NCBI RefSeq assembly: GCF_014698835.1
Contig: NZ_JACJTU010000004.1
Span: forward strand, 124,001-188,000
Direction of reading: 5' to 3'
Length of the DNA: 64,000 nt
Origin: Nostoc paludosum FACHB-159
Lineage (GTDB): Bacteria > Cyanobacteriota > Cyanobacteriia > Cyanobacteriales > Nostocaceae
Shown: piece by piece, positions 25,691 to 34,484 of the stretch
Numbering within the stretch: the stretch's first letter is position 1
Layout of the letters: each line of letters begins with the position of its first letter
Made by a program: the position numbers and the translations under genes
Notes under the pieces: model-generated
What the model saw: only the letters and a program-made list of their open reading frames with translations
The model's database searches: none
What the model was told of the DNA's origin: nothing

Positions 25691-26893
25691 ATGAAACTGA
25701 TGTTATATTCCCACGATGGCTTCGGTCTTGGTAATATTCGCAGGATGTTAGGAATCTGCACTCACTTGTTAGATTCAATCGATCGACTTTCAATTTTAGT
25801 AGTTTCTGGTTCGCCAATGTTACACAGCTTTCGGCTACAGAAAAGACTAGATTATATTAAGTTACCCTGCTTAAATCGGGGAACATCAGGTGAGATATCT
25901 GTCAAGTATTTAGGGATAGGAATCGATCAAACAATAAAGTTGCGATCGGAGTTAATTTTATCAGCGATCGCTAATTTTAAACCAGATGTCTTTCTAGTAG
26001 ACAAAAAACCCTATGGTATTCGTAATGAATTAAAATCTACCATTGAATATCTCACAACAAAATTACCGCAAACTCCGTTAATTTTAATATTGCGGGATAT
26101 TTTGGATCGCCCAGAGGCAATAATCCCAGAATGGCAAAAGCACGGTTACTACGAAGCAATTGAAAAATATTATGACCGCGTGCTTGTTGTTGGGACTCCA
26201 GAAATTTTTGACATCCGCGAACAATATCAACTACCGCCAATGGTAGCTAAAAAGGTGCAATTTTGCGGCTACATCCGTCAACAACTAGGAAGCAAAAGCC
26301 CAAATTTAGTCCGCAGTGAGTTAAAACTCTCCCAAGAAGAACAACTCATTTTGGTTACGCCTGGTGGTGGTGAAGATGGTTACAGTTTAATTGACACTTA
26401 TCTATCAAGTTTGGCATTACTGCCTACACGTTACAAACTGCGAAGTTTAATTATATGTGGCCCTGAAATGCCGCTAGAACAGCAAGCTACACTACAACAG
26501 AAAGCAGCTGCATATTCCCACGTGGAAATAGGCGAGTTTACCAATGATTTGATGAGTTACATCGCCGCCGCAGATGCGGTAGTAGCAATGGGTGGATATA
26601 ACACAATTTGCGAAATTCTTTCAGTCAATAAACCAGCAGTTATAGTACCCAGAATTAAGCCATCACAAGAACAGTATATTCGTGCAAAATACCTAGCCAA
26701 GCTAGGTGTTTTGACGGCTATTCACCCAAACGATCTGACTCCAGATATATTACTGCGATCGCTGTTACAACAACTGCATATTCCCAAGATTTCCATTCCA
26801 GAAATTAATCTTAATGGCTTGCCTAAAATTAGCCAATACATCTCCAACTTACTGGCAAAAAAAAATAACCTGATTCCATTTTGCTACCAATAA
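25691..26893 (+). CDS. MurG-like (GT28-type) glycosyltransferase
   Basis: 400 residues, GT-B fold. The N-terminal half starts MKLMLYSHDGFGLGNIRRMLGI, the pattern of MurG/UGT enzymes in which a glycine-rich loop follows beta-1. The C-terminal half has ILVTPGGGEDGYSLI (about 218-232), LRSLIICGPEMP, and the donor-site region SYIAAADAVVAMGGYNTICEILSVNKPAVIVPR, in which GGYNT replaces the GGxxT of MurG. Likely transfers a nucleotide-activated sugar to a lipid or protein acceptor at the inner face of the membrane. The next gene is a clear paralogue, 169 bases downstream. Acceptor and sugar unknown. Confidence 0.8.
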   Translation: MKLMLYSHDGFGLGNIRRMLGICTHLLDSIDRLSILVVSGSPMLHSFRLQKRLDYIKLPCLNRGTSGEISVKYLGIGIDQTIKLRSELILSAIANFKPDVFLVDKKPYGIRNELKSTIEYLTTKLPQTPLILILRDILDRPEAIIPEWQKHGYYEAIEKYYDRVLVVGTPEIFDIREQYQLPPMVAKKVQFCGYIRQQLGSKSPNLVRSELKLSQEEQLILVTPGGGEDGYSLIDTYLSSLALLPTRYKLRSLIICGPEMPLEQQATLQQKAAAYSHVEIGEFTNDLMSYIAAADAVVAMGGYNTICEILSVNKPAVIVPRIKPSQEQYIRAKYLAKLGVLTAIHPNDLTPDILLRSLLQQLHIPKISIPEINLNGLPKISQYISNLLAKKNNLIPFCYQ

Positions 26894-26918
26894 CTGGAAC
26901 AATTACCTGATTTAGTTA

Positions 26919-26992
26919 TGATTGCCAAAATTACTTCAATAAAAAGTAGGAATAAACACTAACTTTTCTTTTCTTTAATGATTTGGCAATCA
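26919..26992. repeat. Long-range inverted repeat between the two MurG-like genes
   Basis: TGATTGCCAAA (26919-26929) and TTTGGCAATCA (26982-26992) are exact complements, 52 bases apart. They could form a hairpin in the intergenic transcript. Confidence 0.5.
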
Positions 26993-27062
26993 AAAATCTA
27001 AAATCCTTCGACTGAGCATAGTCGAAGTTCAGAATCCAAAATTGTATTGAGGTAAAATTTTT

Positions 27063-28250
27063 ATGAAACGTTTGATGTTTTACTGCCAACATATTTTAGG
27101 TATGGGGCATCTAGTTCGCAGCAGGGAAATTATACGCGGTTTAACTAAAGATTTCCAAATTTGTTTTATTAATGGCGGTGAAATAATTCAAGGATTTGAA
27201 ATTCCTGCTGGTGTGGAAGTCATTAACTTGCCTGCAATTAAAACTGATGCAGAATTTACAGAACTCCAAGTGGTGGATGACGCTTTTAGTCTTAATGAAG
27301 TCAAAGAAATCAGAAAAAACCTACTTTTGAAAATCTTTAATGAATTCCAGCCTGATGTTTTAATCGTCGAATTGTTTCCTTTTGGCAGGAGACGCTTTTC
27401 TTTTGAACTAATTCCTTTATTAGAATTAGCAAAGTCAAAAAAAAGTAGAACTAAAGTCGTTTCTAGCTTGCGAGATATTGTAGTTACTAAACAGCATAAA
27501 CAGGCAAAAAATGAAGAAAAAGTCTGCAACTTAATCAACAAATATTTTGATATGTTGCTGGTTCATGGCGACCCTGAATTTGTGCCATTAGAAGAAACAT
27601 TTTCCAGAGTCGATGACCTCAAATGCAAACTCTATTACACTGGATATGTGGTGCAAGAACCACCAAGCAATCCTGTTTTTACTTATGAAGACCAAGAAAT
27701 TCTTAAATCAGATAAACCTCTAATTTTGACCAGCGTAGGAGGTGGCAGATTTGGTCATGAATTGCTTGATTGTGTAGTCAAAACCGCACCATTTTTAGAG
27801 AAAATATTGCCGCATAATATTCAAGTTTTCACAGGGCCATTTATTCCAGATGCTAAATTTAATGAACTGCAAGCACTGGCAAGAGATAGCAAAAATATCT
27901 ACATTCGACGCTATACTCCTTACTTGCTAAGTTATATGAAAAAGGCAGAACTCTCGATAAATATGTCTGGTTATAACACCACAATGAATATTTTAACCAC
28001 CGGTGTAAAAGCTATGATTCTTCCCTTTACAGGTAACGAAGATCGAGAACAAACTATCAGAGCCGAAAAGTTAAGTAATTTAGGAATCGTCAAACTTCTC
28101 AACCACCATGATTTGCAACCTGATTACTTGGCTATCAAAATTATCAATTACCTCAAAGAACAACATACTAAAATTAGTGTTGATTTTGCTGGAGTTGACA
28201 AAACTGCAAATATCTTAAAAAATCTAGCAGTTAAGCAACAAATTGCTTAG
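27063..28250 (+). CDS. MurG-like (GT28-type) glycosyltransferase, paralogue of the preceding gene
   Basis: 395 residues. Starts MKRLMFYCQHILGMGHLVRSREIIRGL, the GMGHxxR version of the family start. The central part has DVLIVELFPFGRRRFSFEL and VSSLRDIVV, matching VFLVDKKPYGIRNEL and ILRDIL in the gene before it. The C-terminal half has LILTSVGGGRFGHELLDC and YMKKAELSINMSGYNTTMNILTTGVKAMILPF, where MSGYNTT parallels MGGYNTI of the first gene. The two are diverged tandem duplicates and may form a heteromeric or sequentially acting pair. Acceptor unknown. An intergenic TTCGACT...AGTCGAA repeat lies before it. Confidence 0.8.
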   Translation: MKRLMFYCQHILGMGHLVRSREIIRGLTKDFQICFINGGEIIQGFEIPAGVEVINLPAIKTDAEFTELQVVDDAFSLNEVKEIRKNLLLKIFNEFQPDVLIVELFPFGRRRFSFELIPLLELAKSKKSRTKVVSSLRDIVVTKQHKQAKNEEKVCNLINKYFDMLLVHGDPEFVPLEETFSRVDDLKCKLYYTGYVVQEPPSNPVFTYEDQEILKSDKPLILTSVGGGRFGHELLDCVVKTAPFLEKILPHNIQVFTGPFIPDAKFNELQALARDSKNIYIRRYTPYLLSYMKKAELSINMSGYNTTMNILTTGVKAMILPFTGNEDREQTIRAEKLSNLGIVKLLNHHDLQPDYLAIKIINYLKEQHTKISVDFAGVDKTANILKNLAVKQQIA

Positions 28251-28391
28251 TATTCAGAATTCAGGAGTCAGAATTCAGAAGTTAGGATACAGAAGAGAGA
28301 ATTCACTAGTCAGAATAATATTTAGACTTTAATTCATTTCTGAATTCTGAATTCTGTGTTCTGATTTCTTGCCCAAATAACATAATAAATC

Positions 28392-29687
28392 ATGGATAAA
28401 ACTAAAATTTGCATTACCACACTCGAATATCCTCCAGACATCGGCGGCGTTGGTGAATCAGTGCATCGAATTGCAAAGATGCTAATTAATAACGGTTATG
28501 AAGTTCACATTGTAGTTTTTCGCTCGAAACAACGCTTAGCCTCTGATGGAACTCGCAGACGAGCAAGTTGCACAACAAAGTTTCAAGATAACGTATTTGT
28601 GCATCGCATTAAGTCAGCCATTCGCAGCAATGTTACAGAAGTCCAAGATTTTTTTAGTGAAATTTATTTTCAAATTAAATATTTACATCAAAAGTACAAT
28701 TTTAATTTATTTCACGCTTTTTTTCTCAATGAAACAGGTTATGTAACCACGCTTTTAGCTAAAGAAAATAACATTCCCGTAATCAATAGCGTTCGCGGTA
28801 ATGATTTGCATAAACATATTTTTCATCCTAAAAATCATGCTCAAATAGCGTGGATTTTAGAAAATTCTGATTGGGTAACATTTGTCAGTCGTGACTTGCT
28901 CAAAAGGGCTAGTATTATCGCTCCAAGTGTAAAGTTAAAATCCTCAGCTTTTTGGAATTCCATTGCACCCATCAACTTTGAACAACTCCCTACCCCATCT
29001 TTAGTTAACGAATTGTCAGGTATTGTTATCGGTTCATTGGGTAGGTTTCGAGACAAAAAGGGAATTGAATTTCTCCTCGATGCTTGTGCAGAGTTGGGTA
29101 AAGAGTTAGATTTAACACTGTTGCTGGTAGGGGATTTTGTTGAGAAAGAGCGAGAATATTGGCAGCAGCAAATCCAGCAAAGTCAAATTGGGCATCGGCT
29201 GTGCATCACTGGAATTACTAGTCGTCAAGAAGCTTTAGCTTATTTGCCACATTTAGATATTTTTGCAATTCCCTCAGTGCATGACGGTTGCCCGAATACG
29301 CTGTTGGAAGCAATGTCAGCCAGCCGAGCAATAATTGGCACTCGTGTAGATGCGATCGCTGAAATTATAGAACACGGCGTAGACGGTTTGCTAGTCAACC
29401 CCGGCAATACAAAAGAATTAACCGCTGGACTGCGATATTTAGCCACTCAACCACAACTGCGGCAAAAGTTCGGCGCAGCAGCCAAAACAAAAGTAACTCA
29501 ACAGCTTGCCCCATCAGTAGAATACCAAAACTGGATAAATGTTTATCAACGAGCTTTAGGGAGATCTGAAGCAGCTTTTTTAGGCATAATTGGGGCTGAC
29601 GCGGGGACGAGGGGACGCAGGGACGCGGAGAAATTGATTAGCAATAAAGGCAGAGGGCAGGAGGCAGAAGGCAGAAGGGAATTCTGA
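28392..29687 (+). CDS. GT4 family glycosyltransferase with a repeat-derived tail
   Basis: 431 residues. GT-B fold, GT4 family: KICITTLEYPPDIGGVGESVHRIAKML at the start, NVRGNDLH-type SVRGNDLHKHIF in the middle, IGSLGRFRDKKGIEFLLDACAEL (about 218-240), and the donor-binding end IFAIPSVHDGCPNTLLEAMSASRAIIGTRVDAIAEII, containing the E-x7-E motif. The last 35 residues (from about GIIGADAGTRGRRDAEK) come from low-complexity DNA rich in GACGCGGGGACG-like and GGCAGAAGG-like repeats, and are not part of the family. Third gene of the glycan locus; it uses a nucleotide sugar for a polysaccharide or glycolipid. Confidence 0.88.
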   Translation: MDKTKICITTLEYPPDIGGVGESVHRIAKMLINNGYEVHIVVFRSKQRLASDGTRRRASCTTKFQDNVFVHRIKSAIRSNVTEVQDFFSEIYFQIKYLHQKYNFNLFHAFFLNETGYVTTLLAKENNIPVINSVRGNDLHKHIFHPKNHAQIAWILENSDWVTFVSRDLLKRASIIAPSVKLKSSAFWNSIAPINFEQLPTPSLVNELSGIVIGSLGRFRDKKGIEFLLDACAELGKELDLTLLLVGDFVEKEREYWQQQIQQSQIGHRLCITGITSRQEALAYLPHLDIFAIPSVHDGCPNTLLEAMSASRAIIGTRVDAIAEIIEHGVDGLLVNPGNTKELTAGLRYLATQPQLRQKFGAAAKTKVTQQLAPSVEYQNWINVYQRALGRSEAAFLGIIGADAGTRGRRDAEKLISNKGRGQEAEGRREF

Positions 29688-29728
29688 TTTCTGTCCTCTG
29701 CATAGCTGCCTTCTTCACGCAAACTTGA

Positions 29729-29875
29729 TTGCATCGACTTGCAACTTAATTGCATCGCCTCGCAACTTAATTGCATCGCCTCGCAACTCAATTGCATCGC
29801 CTTGCAACTCAATTGCATCGCCTCGCAACTCAATTGCATCGCCTTGCAACTCAATTGCATTGACTCGCAACTTAA
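29729..29875. repeat. 21-bp tandem repeat array, seven units
   Basis: Seven contiguous 21-base units, each starting TTGCATCG or TTGCATTG and ending GCAACTCAA or GCAACTTAA, at 29729, 29750, 29771, 29792, 29813, 29834 and 29855. The array lies between two glycosyltransferase genes. No spacers, so not CRISPR. The 29688-30029 interval otherwise holds one dispersed palindrome and heptad-like ATTGCCT repeats before the next ATG. Confidence 0.9.
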
Positions 29876-29896
29876 TTGTGTCCACTTAAAAGCTTA

Positions 29897-29920
29897 AGAC
29901 GCGATGAATCGCGTCTCTAC
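29897..29920. repeat. Dispersed palindromic element
   Basis: AGACGCGAT-GA-ATCGCGTCT followed by CTACA: same family as 4701-4729 and 54184-54215, here in the opposite orientation to the first. Confidence 0.75.
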
Positions 29921-30029
29921 AAGTGGTGTATTTGTGGGATTCTTCCAAATTGGTATTACACCAACAAACCCGATTAATCCTCTCTCTACCCATTGCCTAT
30001 TGCCTATTCGCTACTCCCTACTATTAACC

Positions 30030-31082
30030 ATGAAAAAACCACAAATCACTATAATTGTTTCCCAGCGTGAGCGATTCAGTTACACCCGTGAATCGCTAGA
30101 AAGCATTTACCAAAACACCCAACTACCTTTTTCTCTAATTTATGTAGACGGCGGTTCACCGCAACATATCCACCGCTACCTGCAACAACAAGCCCAAGAA
30201 AAAAAATTTCAATTAATCCGCACAGAACGTTACCTTTCACCAAACCAAGCCCGCAACTTGGGTTTACAACAAGTTAACAGCGAGTATCTGGTATTTATCG
30301 ACAACGATGTAATTGTCAGTCCAGGCTGGTTAAATTCCTTACTCGAATGCGCCGAAGAAACGAAAGCCACTGTAGTCTGTCCGCTGACTTGTATCGGCAC
30401 TTTGGGAGAAACAGTACATCTGGCGGGTGGCGAAGCTCATATTGTTGTGGAACAAAAGGAAACTAAAGTTAAACGCCGAGTACATGAAAAACATTACTTT
30501 GTGAATCGCAAAGTTGTTGAGGTACGGAATAAACTCCATCGCCAACAATGTGAGTTTGCCGAGTTTCATTGTATGTTAGTTCGCACTGAGATTTTCCGGC
30601 GAATCGGACTGTTAGACGAAAAACTGCTCAGTACGCGGGAACACATCGATTTTTGTCTGACGGTGGCTGAGGCTGGAGGCACTTTTTACTGCGAACCGAC
30701 TTCGGTAGTTACCTATGTGCCAGGGCTGAAGTTTGAATTGTCAGAACTAGCATTTTTTATGCTGCGTTGGAGTAATGCTTGGGAAATTGCTAGTTTAGAA
30801 CACTTCGCCCAAAAGTGGCATTTGACGATGAATGACAAGTATTTTCAGAAACGCTATCAGCGCATGGGACATCGCCGCCATCAAGGATTTTTGAAGCCGT
30901 TGTTAAATCGCCTCACCTTTGGGCAAAATCCCTTGTGGTTGGAGAAAATAGCGATCGCTCTAGAAACAAAATTAAACTATTACATTAGCGATCGCTACAC
31001 TCAAAACCAAATCATACCCAACACAATCAAACCCATCCGCGAGTTAGTGTCTCTCGTTCATTCGCTGGAGGGAGACAAGTAA
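30030..31082 (+). CDS. GT2 family glycosyltransferase
   Basis: 350 residues from the ATG at 30030; a longer frame upstream runs through repeats and is unlikely to be translated. GT-A fold: ITIIVSQRERFSYTRESLESIY at the start, IYVDGGSPQHIHRYL, and the DXD-like metal site YLVFIDNDVIVSPGW at about residue 90. FAEFHCMLVRTEIFRRIGLLDEKLLSTREHIDFCLTVAEAGG is the acceptor-side region with a conserved ED-like pair replaced by REHIDF. Inverting transferase using a nucleotide sugar. The stop is two bases before the ABC exporter start, so the two are co-translated in one operon. Confidence 0.9.
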   Translation: MKKPQITIIVSQRERFSYTRESLESIYQNTQLPFSLIYVDGGSPQHIHRYLQQQAQEKKFQLIRTERYLSPNQARNLGLQQVNSEYLVFIDNDVIVSPGWLNSLLECAEETKATVVCPLTCIGTLGETVHLAGGEAHIVVEQKETKVKRRVHEKHYFVNRKVVEVRNKLHRQQCEFAEFHCMLVRTEIFRRIGLLDEKLLSTREHIDFCLTVAEAGGTFYCEPTSVVTYVPGLKFELSELAFFMLRWSNAWEIASLEHFAQKWHLTMNDKYFQKRYQRMGHRRHQGFLKPLLNRLTFGQNPLWLEKIAIALETKLNYYISDRYTQNQIIPNTIKPIRELVSLVHSLEGDK

Positions 31083-31084
31083 TA

Positions 31085-32911
31085 ATGGCGGCTAATTCCA
31101 AAAGTCTGAGGGCAGCTTTAGCGGGAATTGTCCGGATTTTGCGGCGATTTTCACCTCAGTTGAGCAAACAAAAGACGCTGCTGATTGTTTCTTTTGTGGC
31201 GCTGATGGCTGAGATTTTCTTACATTTGCTGGAACCCTGGCCGCTAAAGTTTATTTTTGACTATATTCTTGTCCCTGGTTTCCGGCCTCAGTCTTTGGGA
31301 ATTCCGCTGTTATCAGGACTGGGACAGTTTGGGCTATTAACAACTTTGACATTGGGGTTAGTAGCGATCGCTTTACTGCGGGCTACTGCTGCTTACTTTA
31401 GTGTAGTGGGTATGGCGCTGGCAGCTAGCAATGTATTGACTGAAATTCGCTCTCAACTTTACAGTCATTTGCAAAACCTCTCGCTGTCATTTCACCACAA
31501 AGCCAAGACGGGCGACTTAATTACCCGCGTTACCTCCGACATTGAACGGCTGCGGGAGGTGACGGTGATGGCAGTACTACCATTGATTGCCCATTCCCTG
31601 ACTTTAGTGGGGATGATTTTTGTAATGTTCTGGCTGAATTGGGAACTAGCGCTGATAGCCGTCGCTGTATTTCCCTTATTTATTTTTTGTACCATACGGT
31701 TGACAAAACGCATCCGCCAAGTAGTGCGATCGCAACGTCAACGCGAAGGGGCAATGGCAGCAACAGCAGCCGAATCCATCGCCGCCATCAAAGTTGTGCA
31801 AGCCCTGTCCCTGCAAAATATGTTGGAGAATAGCTTTTCTCGCCATAACCGCCAAAGTTTAAAAGAAAGTGCCAAAGCCCAAAGACTAACAGCCGGTTTA
31901 GAACGGATGGTAGAACTGCTAGTAGGCATTGCCACTGCCTTGGTGTTATGGCGGGGCGTGCAGTTGGTATTAAAGCAAGCAATCACACCAGGGGATTTAC
32001 TTGTATTTGTCAACTATCTGCGGATTGCTTTTAAGCCAATGCGCCAACTTGCCAAGTATACCGGACAAATCGCTAAAGCCACCGCCTCCGGCGAACGCAT
32101 CCTAGATATTTTAGACACAGTACCCGATATCCGCGATGCACGGGGAGCAACGGACGCACCGCCTTTGCGGGGAGGCGTGCGGTTTGAAAATGTCAGCTTT
32201 GCCTACGAACCCACAAAGAGAATCTTGCATAACATCAGTTTTGAAGTGCAACCTGGTCAACACATTGCCTTGGTGGGGCCATCCGGTGGCGGAAAATCCA
32301 CCTTAGTAAGTTTACTGTTACGCCTTTATGATCCATTGTCAGGGCGAATTTTAGTTGATGGTCATGACTTGCGCCAGTACAAACTGCAATCTATCCGCCA
32401 GCAAATTAGTGTGGTGCTGCAAGATACGATTTTATTTGCTGCCAGCGTTAGAGATAATATCGCCTACGGTTGTTTGGGGGCTTGTGACCGAGAAATTGAA
32501 AAAGCTGCGCGTCTAGCAAACGCCCACGATTTTATCATGGCGTTACCCGAAGGCTACGAGACAATTTTGGGAGAGAGAGGGGCGACACTTTCCGGAGGAC
32601 AACGGCAGAGAATTTCCATTGCTCGTGCTGCCATTCGTCAAGCTGCGATCGTAATTTTAGATGAGCCGACCACTGGCTTAGACAACGAAAACGAACGCGT
32701 CGTCAACGAAGCACTCGATCGCTTAACTCACAAACGCACCACTTTTGTAGTGTCTCATAACCTCAGAGCGATCGAGCAAGCCGATTTAATTTTTTACATC
32801 GAAAACGGTCAGATTTTAGAACAAGGTACCCACAAACAATTGCTGCACTCAGGTGGACGCTACGCCGCCATGTATGCCTGTGAGATGGGAGTGGGGAGTG
32901 GGGACTGGTGA
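31085..32911 (+). CDS. ABC exporter (fused permease and ATPase), lipid/glycan flippase type
   Basis: 608 residues. The membrane domain has six helices (about 30-320); the ATPase domain is about 355-595. Walker A GPSGGGKSTLVSLLLRLYDP, Q-loop VLQDTILFAASV, signature TLSGGQRQRISIARA, Walker B AIVILDEPTTGLD, H-loop VVSHNL. It matches the MsbA/lipid A-exporter-like group that works as a homodimer. Its place right after a GT2 gene and downstream of three more glycosyltransferases suggests it flips or exports a glycolipid. The last 8-10 residues (about GVGSGDW) are encoded by G-rich short repeats that also supply the stop codon. Confidence 0.93.
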   Translation: MAANSKSLRAALAGIVRILRRFSPQLSKQKTLLIVSFVALMAEIFLHLLEPWPLKFIFDYILVPGFRPQSLGIPLLSGLGQFGLLTTLTLGLVAIALLRATAAYFSVVGMALAASNVLTEIRSQLYSHLQNLSLSFHHKAKTGDLITRVTSDIERLREVTVMAVLPLIAHSLTLVGMIFVMFWLNWELALIAVAVFPLFIFCTIRLTKRIRQVVRSQRQREGAMAATAAESIAAIKVVQALSLQNMLENSFSRHNRQSLKESAKAQRLTAGLERMVELLVGIATALVLWRGVQLVLKQAITPGDLLVFVNYLRIAFKPMRQLAKYTGQIAKATASGERILDILDTVPDIRDARGATDAPPLRGGVRFENVSFAYEPTKRILHNISFEVQPGQHIALVGPSGGGKSTLVSLLLRLYDPLSGRILVDGHDLRQYKLQSIRQQISVVLQDTILFAASVRDNIAYGCLGACDREIEKAARLANAHDFIMALPEGYETILGERGATLSGGQRQRISIARAAIRQAAIVILDEPTTGLDNENERVVNEALDRLTHKRTTFVVSHNLRAIEQADLIFYIENGQILEQGTHKQLLHSGGRYAAMYACEMGVGSGDW

Positions 32912-33245
32912 GTGGGGACTGGGGACTGGGGAGATGGGGGAGTGTGGGGAGTGTGGGGAGTGTGGGGAGTGTGGGGAGATGGGGGAGTGTGGGGAGATGG
33001 GGGAGTGTGGGGAGTGTGGGGAGTGTGGGGAGTGTGGGGAGTGTGGGGAAAAAGAGAATTTATGCTTCCCTTTCCTCCCACCCCTCCGTCTCCTCCCACA
33101 CCTCCCACACCTCCCACACCTCCCACACCTCCCACACCTCCCACACCTCCCACACCTCCCACACCTCCCACACCTCCCACACCTCCCACACCTCCCACAC
33201 CTCCGTCTCCTCCCACACCTCCCACCCCTCCCACACTTCCTGCTT
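32885..33245. repeat. Head-to-head 9-bp arrays (GTGTGGGGA and CTCCCACAC) between convergent genes
   Basis: About ten GTGTGGGGA units at 32942-33049, in runs of four, one and five, follow GGGGACT-type heptads. After a short unique gap come at least twelve CCTCCCACA-phase units at 33092-33199 and further broken units to 33240. The second array is nearly the reverse complement of the first (seven of nine bases identical per unit). Frames open across it on both strands are repeat artefacts. Confidence 0.92.
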
Positions 33246-33260
33246 GCCCCTCTGCCCAAT

Positions 33261-34484
33261 TTAAAAAATAGTCAATCTATATTTACCCTGTTCCTGTGGA
33301 TTCTTGGAAGTGACAACTATATAGTAGGTATCATCCTCAGGTAACCTAGCTCGGTCGATTAAAGCAGTATATACGCCACCTTTGTCTTTATTTTGATCTA
33401 TGGCTATGGTCTGCCCTTTAGAATTGAGCAAGGTTACGTAAGGAGAAAACTCTTCATCAACACTATCTACACGAATGCTGATTAGCTGATTTTTTCTTCC
33501 TTGAAAATTAGAAACATTGTAAGCTCCACCATTTTGTTTCAAAGTGGAACTGTTGGCACTGAGTTGACCCGCTTCATCTAAAGTATAGCTAGCTCTATCA
33601 TTTCTCAAAGCCAAACTATAGCGACCTATTTCTCCGGGATCTTGGCTAGTAACTGCAATCTTGTAGGTGCCATTCACAGGCAATCGTGCAAAAATGAATG
33701 CATCATCGCCACCACTGCTTTTGTCTAAAGTACCTTTTCTGACGATGATATTATTATCGGGATCGTGCAAAAACAATAACGGTTTTAAACTCAAATTATT
33801 TGTTCTGCGGTTATCATTACTGCCAATCAGTCTAATTTGCACTAATTGATTTTCTCTACCTTCAAACTCGTAGAAATGGAAATATCTACCTTGAGATTGA
33901 AAGTCATTTTTATTCAAAATACCCAACGCGACATCTACAAAGTTAATTTCTCTGTAAGTAGGTGCTGGTGACTCCTGAATGTTTTGGTTGTTGACAGCTA
34001 CATTAGTACTTGGCTTGCGAACTCTCGCTGGGCGGTCATTAGAACGATTGGTGTTTGAGTTAGCAACTCTCCTTCCAGAGGATCTAGAACCACTATTACT
34101 AGCACGATTCCCGCTTGAATTAGAATTAGCAACTCTCCGTCCAGAGGATCTAGAACCACTATTATTCGCAGTGCTAGAGGAACGCTGAGAATTTTGTGTA
34201 TTAGACGATATCCGACGAGTTTGCTGTTGTATTGGTGACTCAACAGATTGTTTCCGTCTTGGAGATGTTACCGCATTAGAAACAGGAATCTGCTCAATTC
34301 CTTTCTTCACTGCTTCTGGCTGTCTCTCATCTGGAGATTTAGCAATTAAAAAGTTTTGAGAATTTTGAGGTTTTCCCAAAGCACTGATAGGCAGCCCATT
34401 ACTTGCGATCAACAAACTACTACTCAAGCAACAAATTAAAAATTGATTTAATTTGTGACGATAGCTGTTGTCTTCTCTTAGCAT
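33261..34484 (-). CDS. Secreted protein with low-complexity linker and two PPC-like domains
   Basis: 407 residues. The N-terminus has a positive start and a hydrophobic core (FLICCLSSSLLIASNGLPISALG), consistent with a signal peptide. Residues about 75-165 are a Ser/Asn/Arg-rich linker with the motif SGSRSSGRRVANSN twice. Two beta-sandwich domains of the bacterial pre-peptidase C-terminal type follow, about 185-285 and 300-407: each has a YxFEGRENQLVQIRL or YNVSNFQGRKNQLISIRV strand pair, a middle LLFLHDPDN or VTLLNSKGQ strand and a final GTYKIAVTSQDPGEIGRYSL or DTYYIVVTSKNPQEQGKYRL. Such domains occur in exported enzymes and surface proteins; no enzyme domain is attached. Convergent with the ABC exporter. 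Confidence 0.8.
   Translation of the reverse strand: MLREDNSYRHKLNQFLICCLSSSLLIASNGLPISALGKPQNSQNFLIAKSPDERQPEAVKKGIEQIPVSNAVTSPRRKQSVESPIQQQTRRISSNTQNSQRSSSTANNSGSRSSGRRVANSNSSGNRASNSGSRSSGRRVANSNTNRSNDRPARVRKPSTNVAVNNQNIQESPAPTYREINFVDVALGILNKNDFQSQGRYFHFYEFEGRENQLVQIRLIGSNDNRRTNNLSLKPLLFLHDPDNNIIVRKGTLDKSSGGDDAFIFARLPVNGTYKIAVTSQDPGEIGRYSLALRNDRASYTLDEAGQLSANSSTLKQNGGAYNVSNFQGRKNQLISIRVDSVDEEFSPYVTLLNSKGQTIAIDQNKDKGGVYTALIDRARLPEDDTYYIVVTSKNPQEQGKYRLTIF

Noticed and set aside
29729..29875. CRISPR array
   Set aside because: Units are contiguous with no spacers and there are no cas genes in the window.
29904..30029. N-terminal extension of the GT2 protein
   Set aside because: The extra 42 residues come from dispersed and heptad repeats; the family start is the ATG at 30030.
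32849..33344. Six or more open frames through the 9-bp arrays (GVGGVGG, TPPTPPTPP, GECGECG)
   Set aside because: Pure translations of a simple repeat on both strands; nothing else supports a gene.
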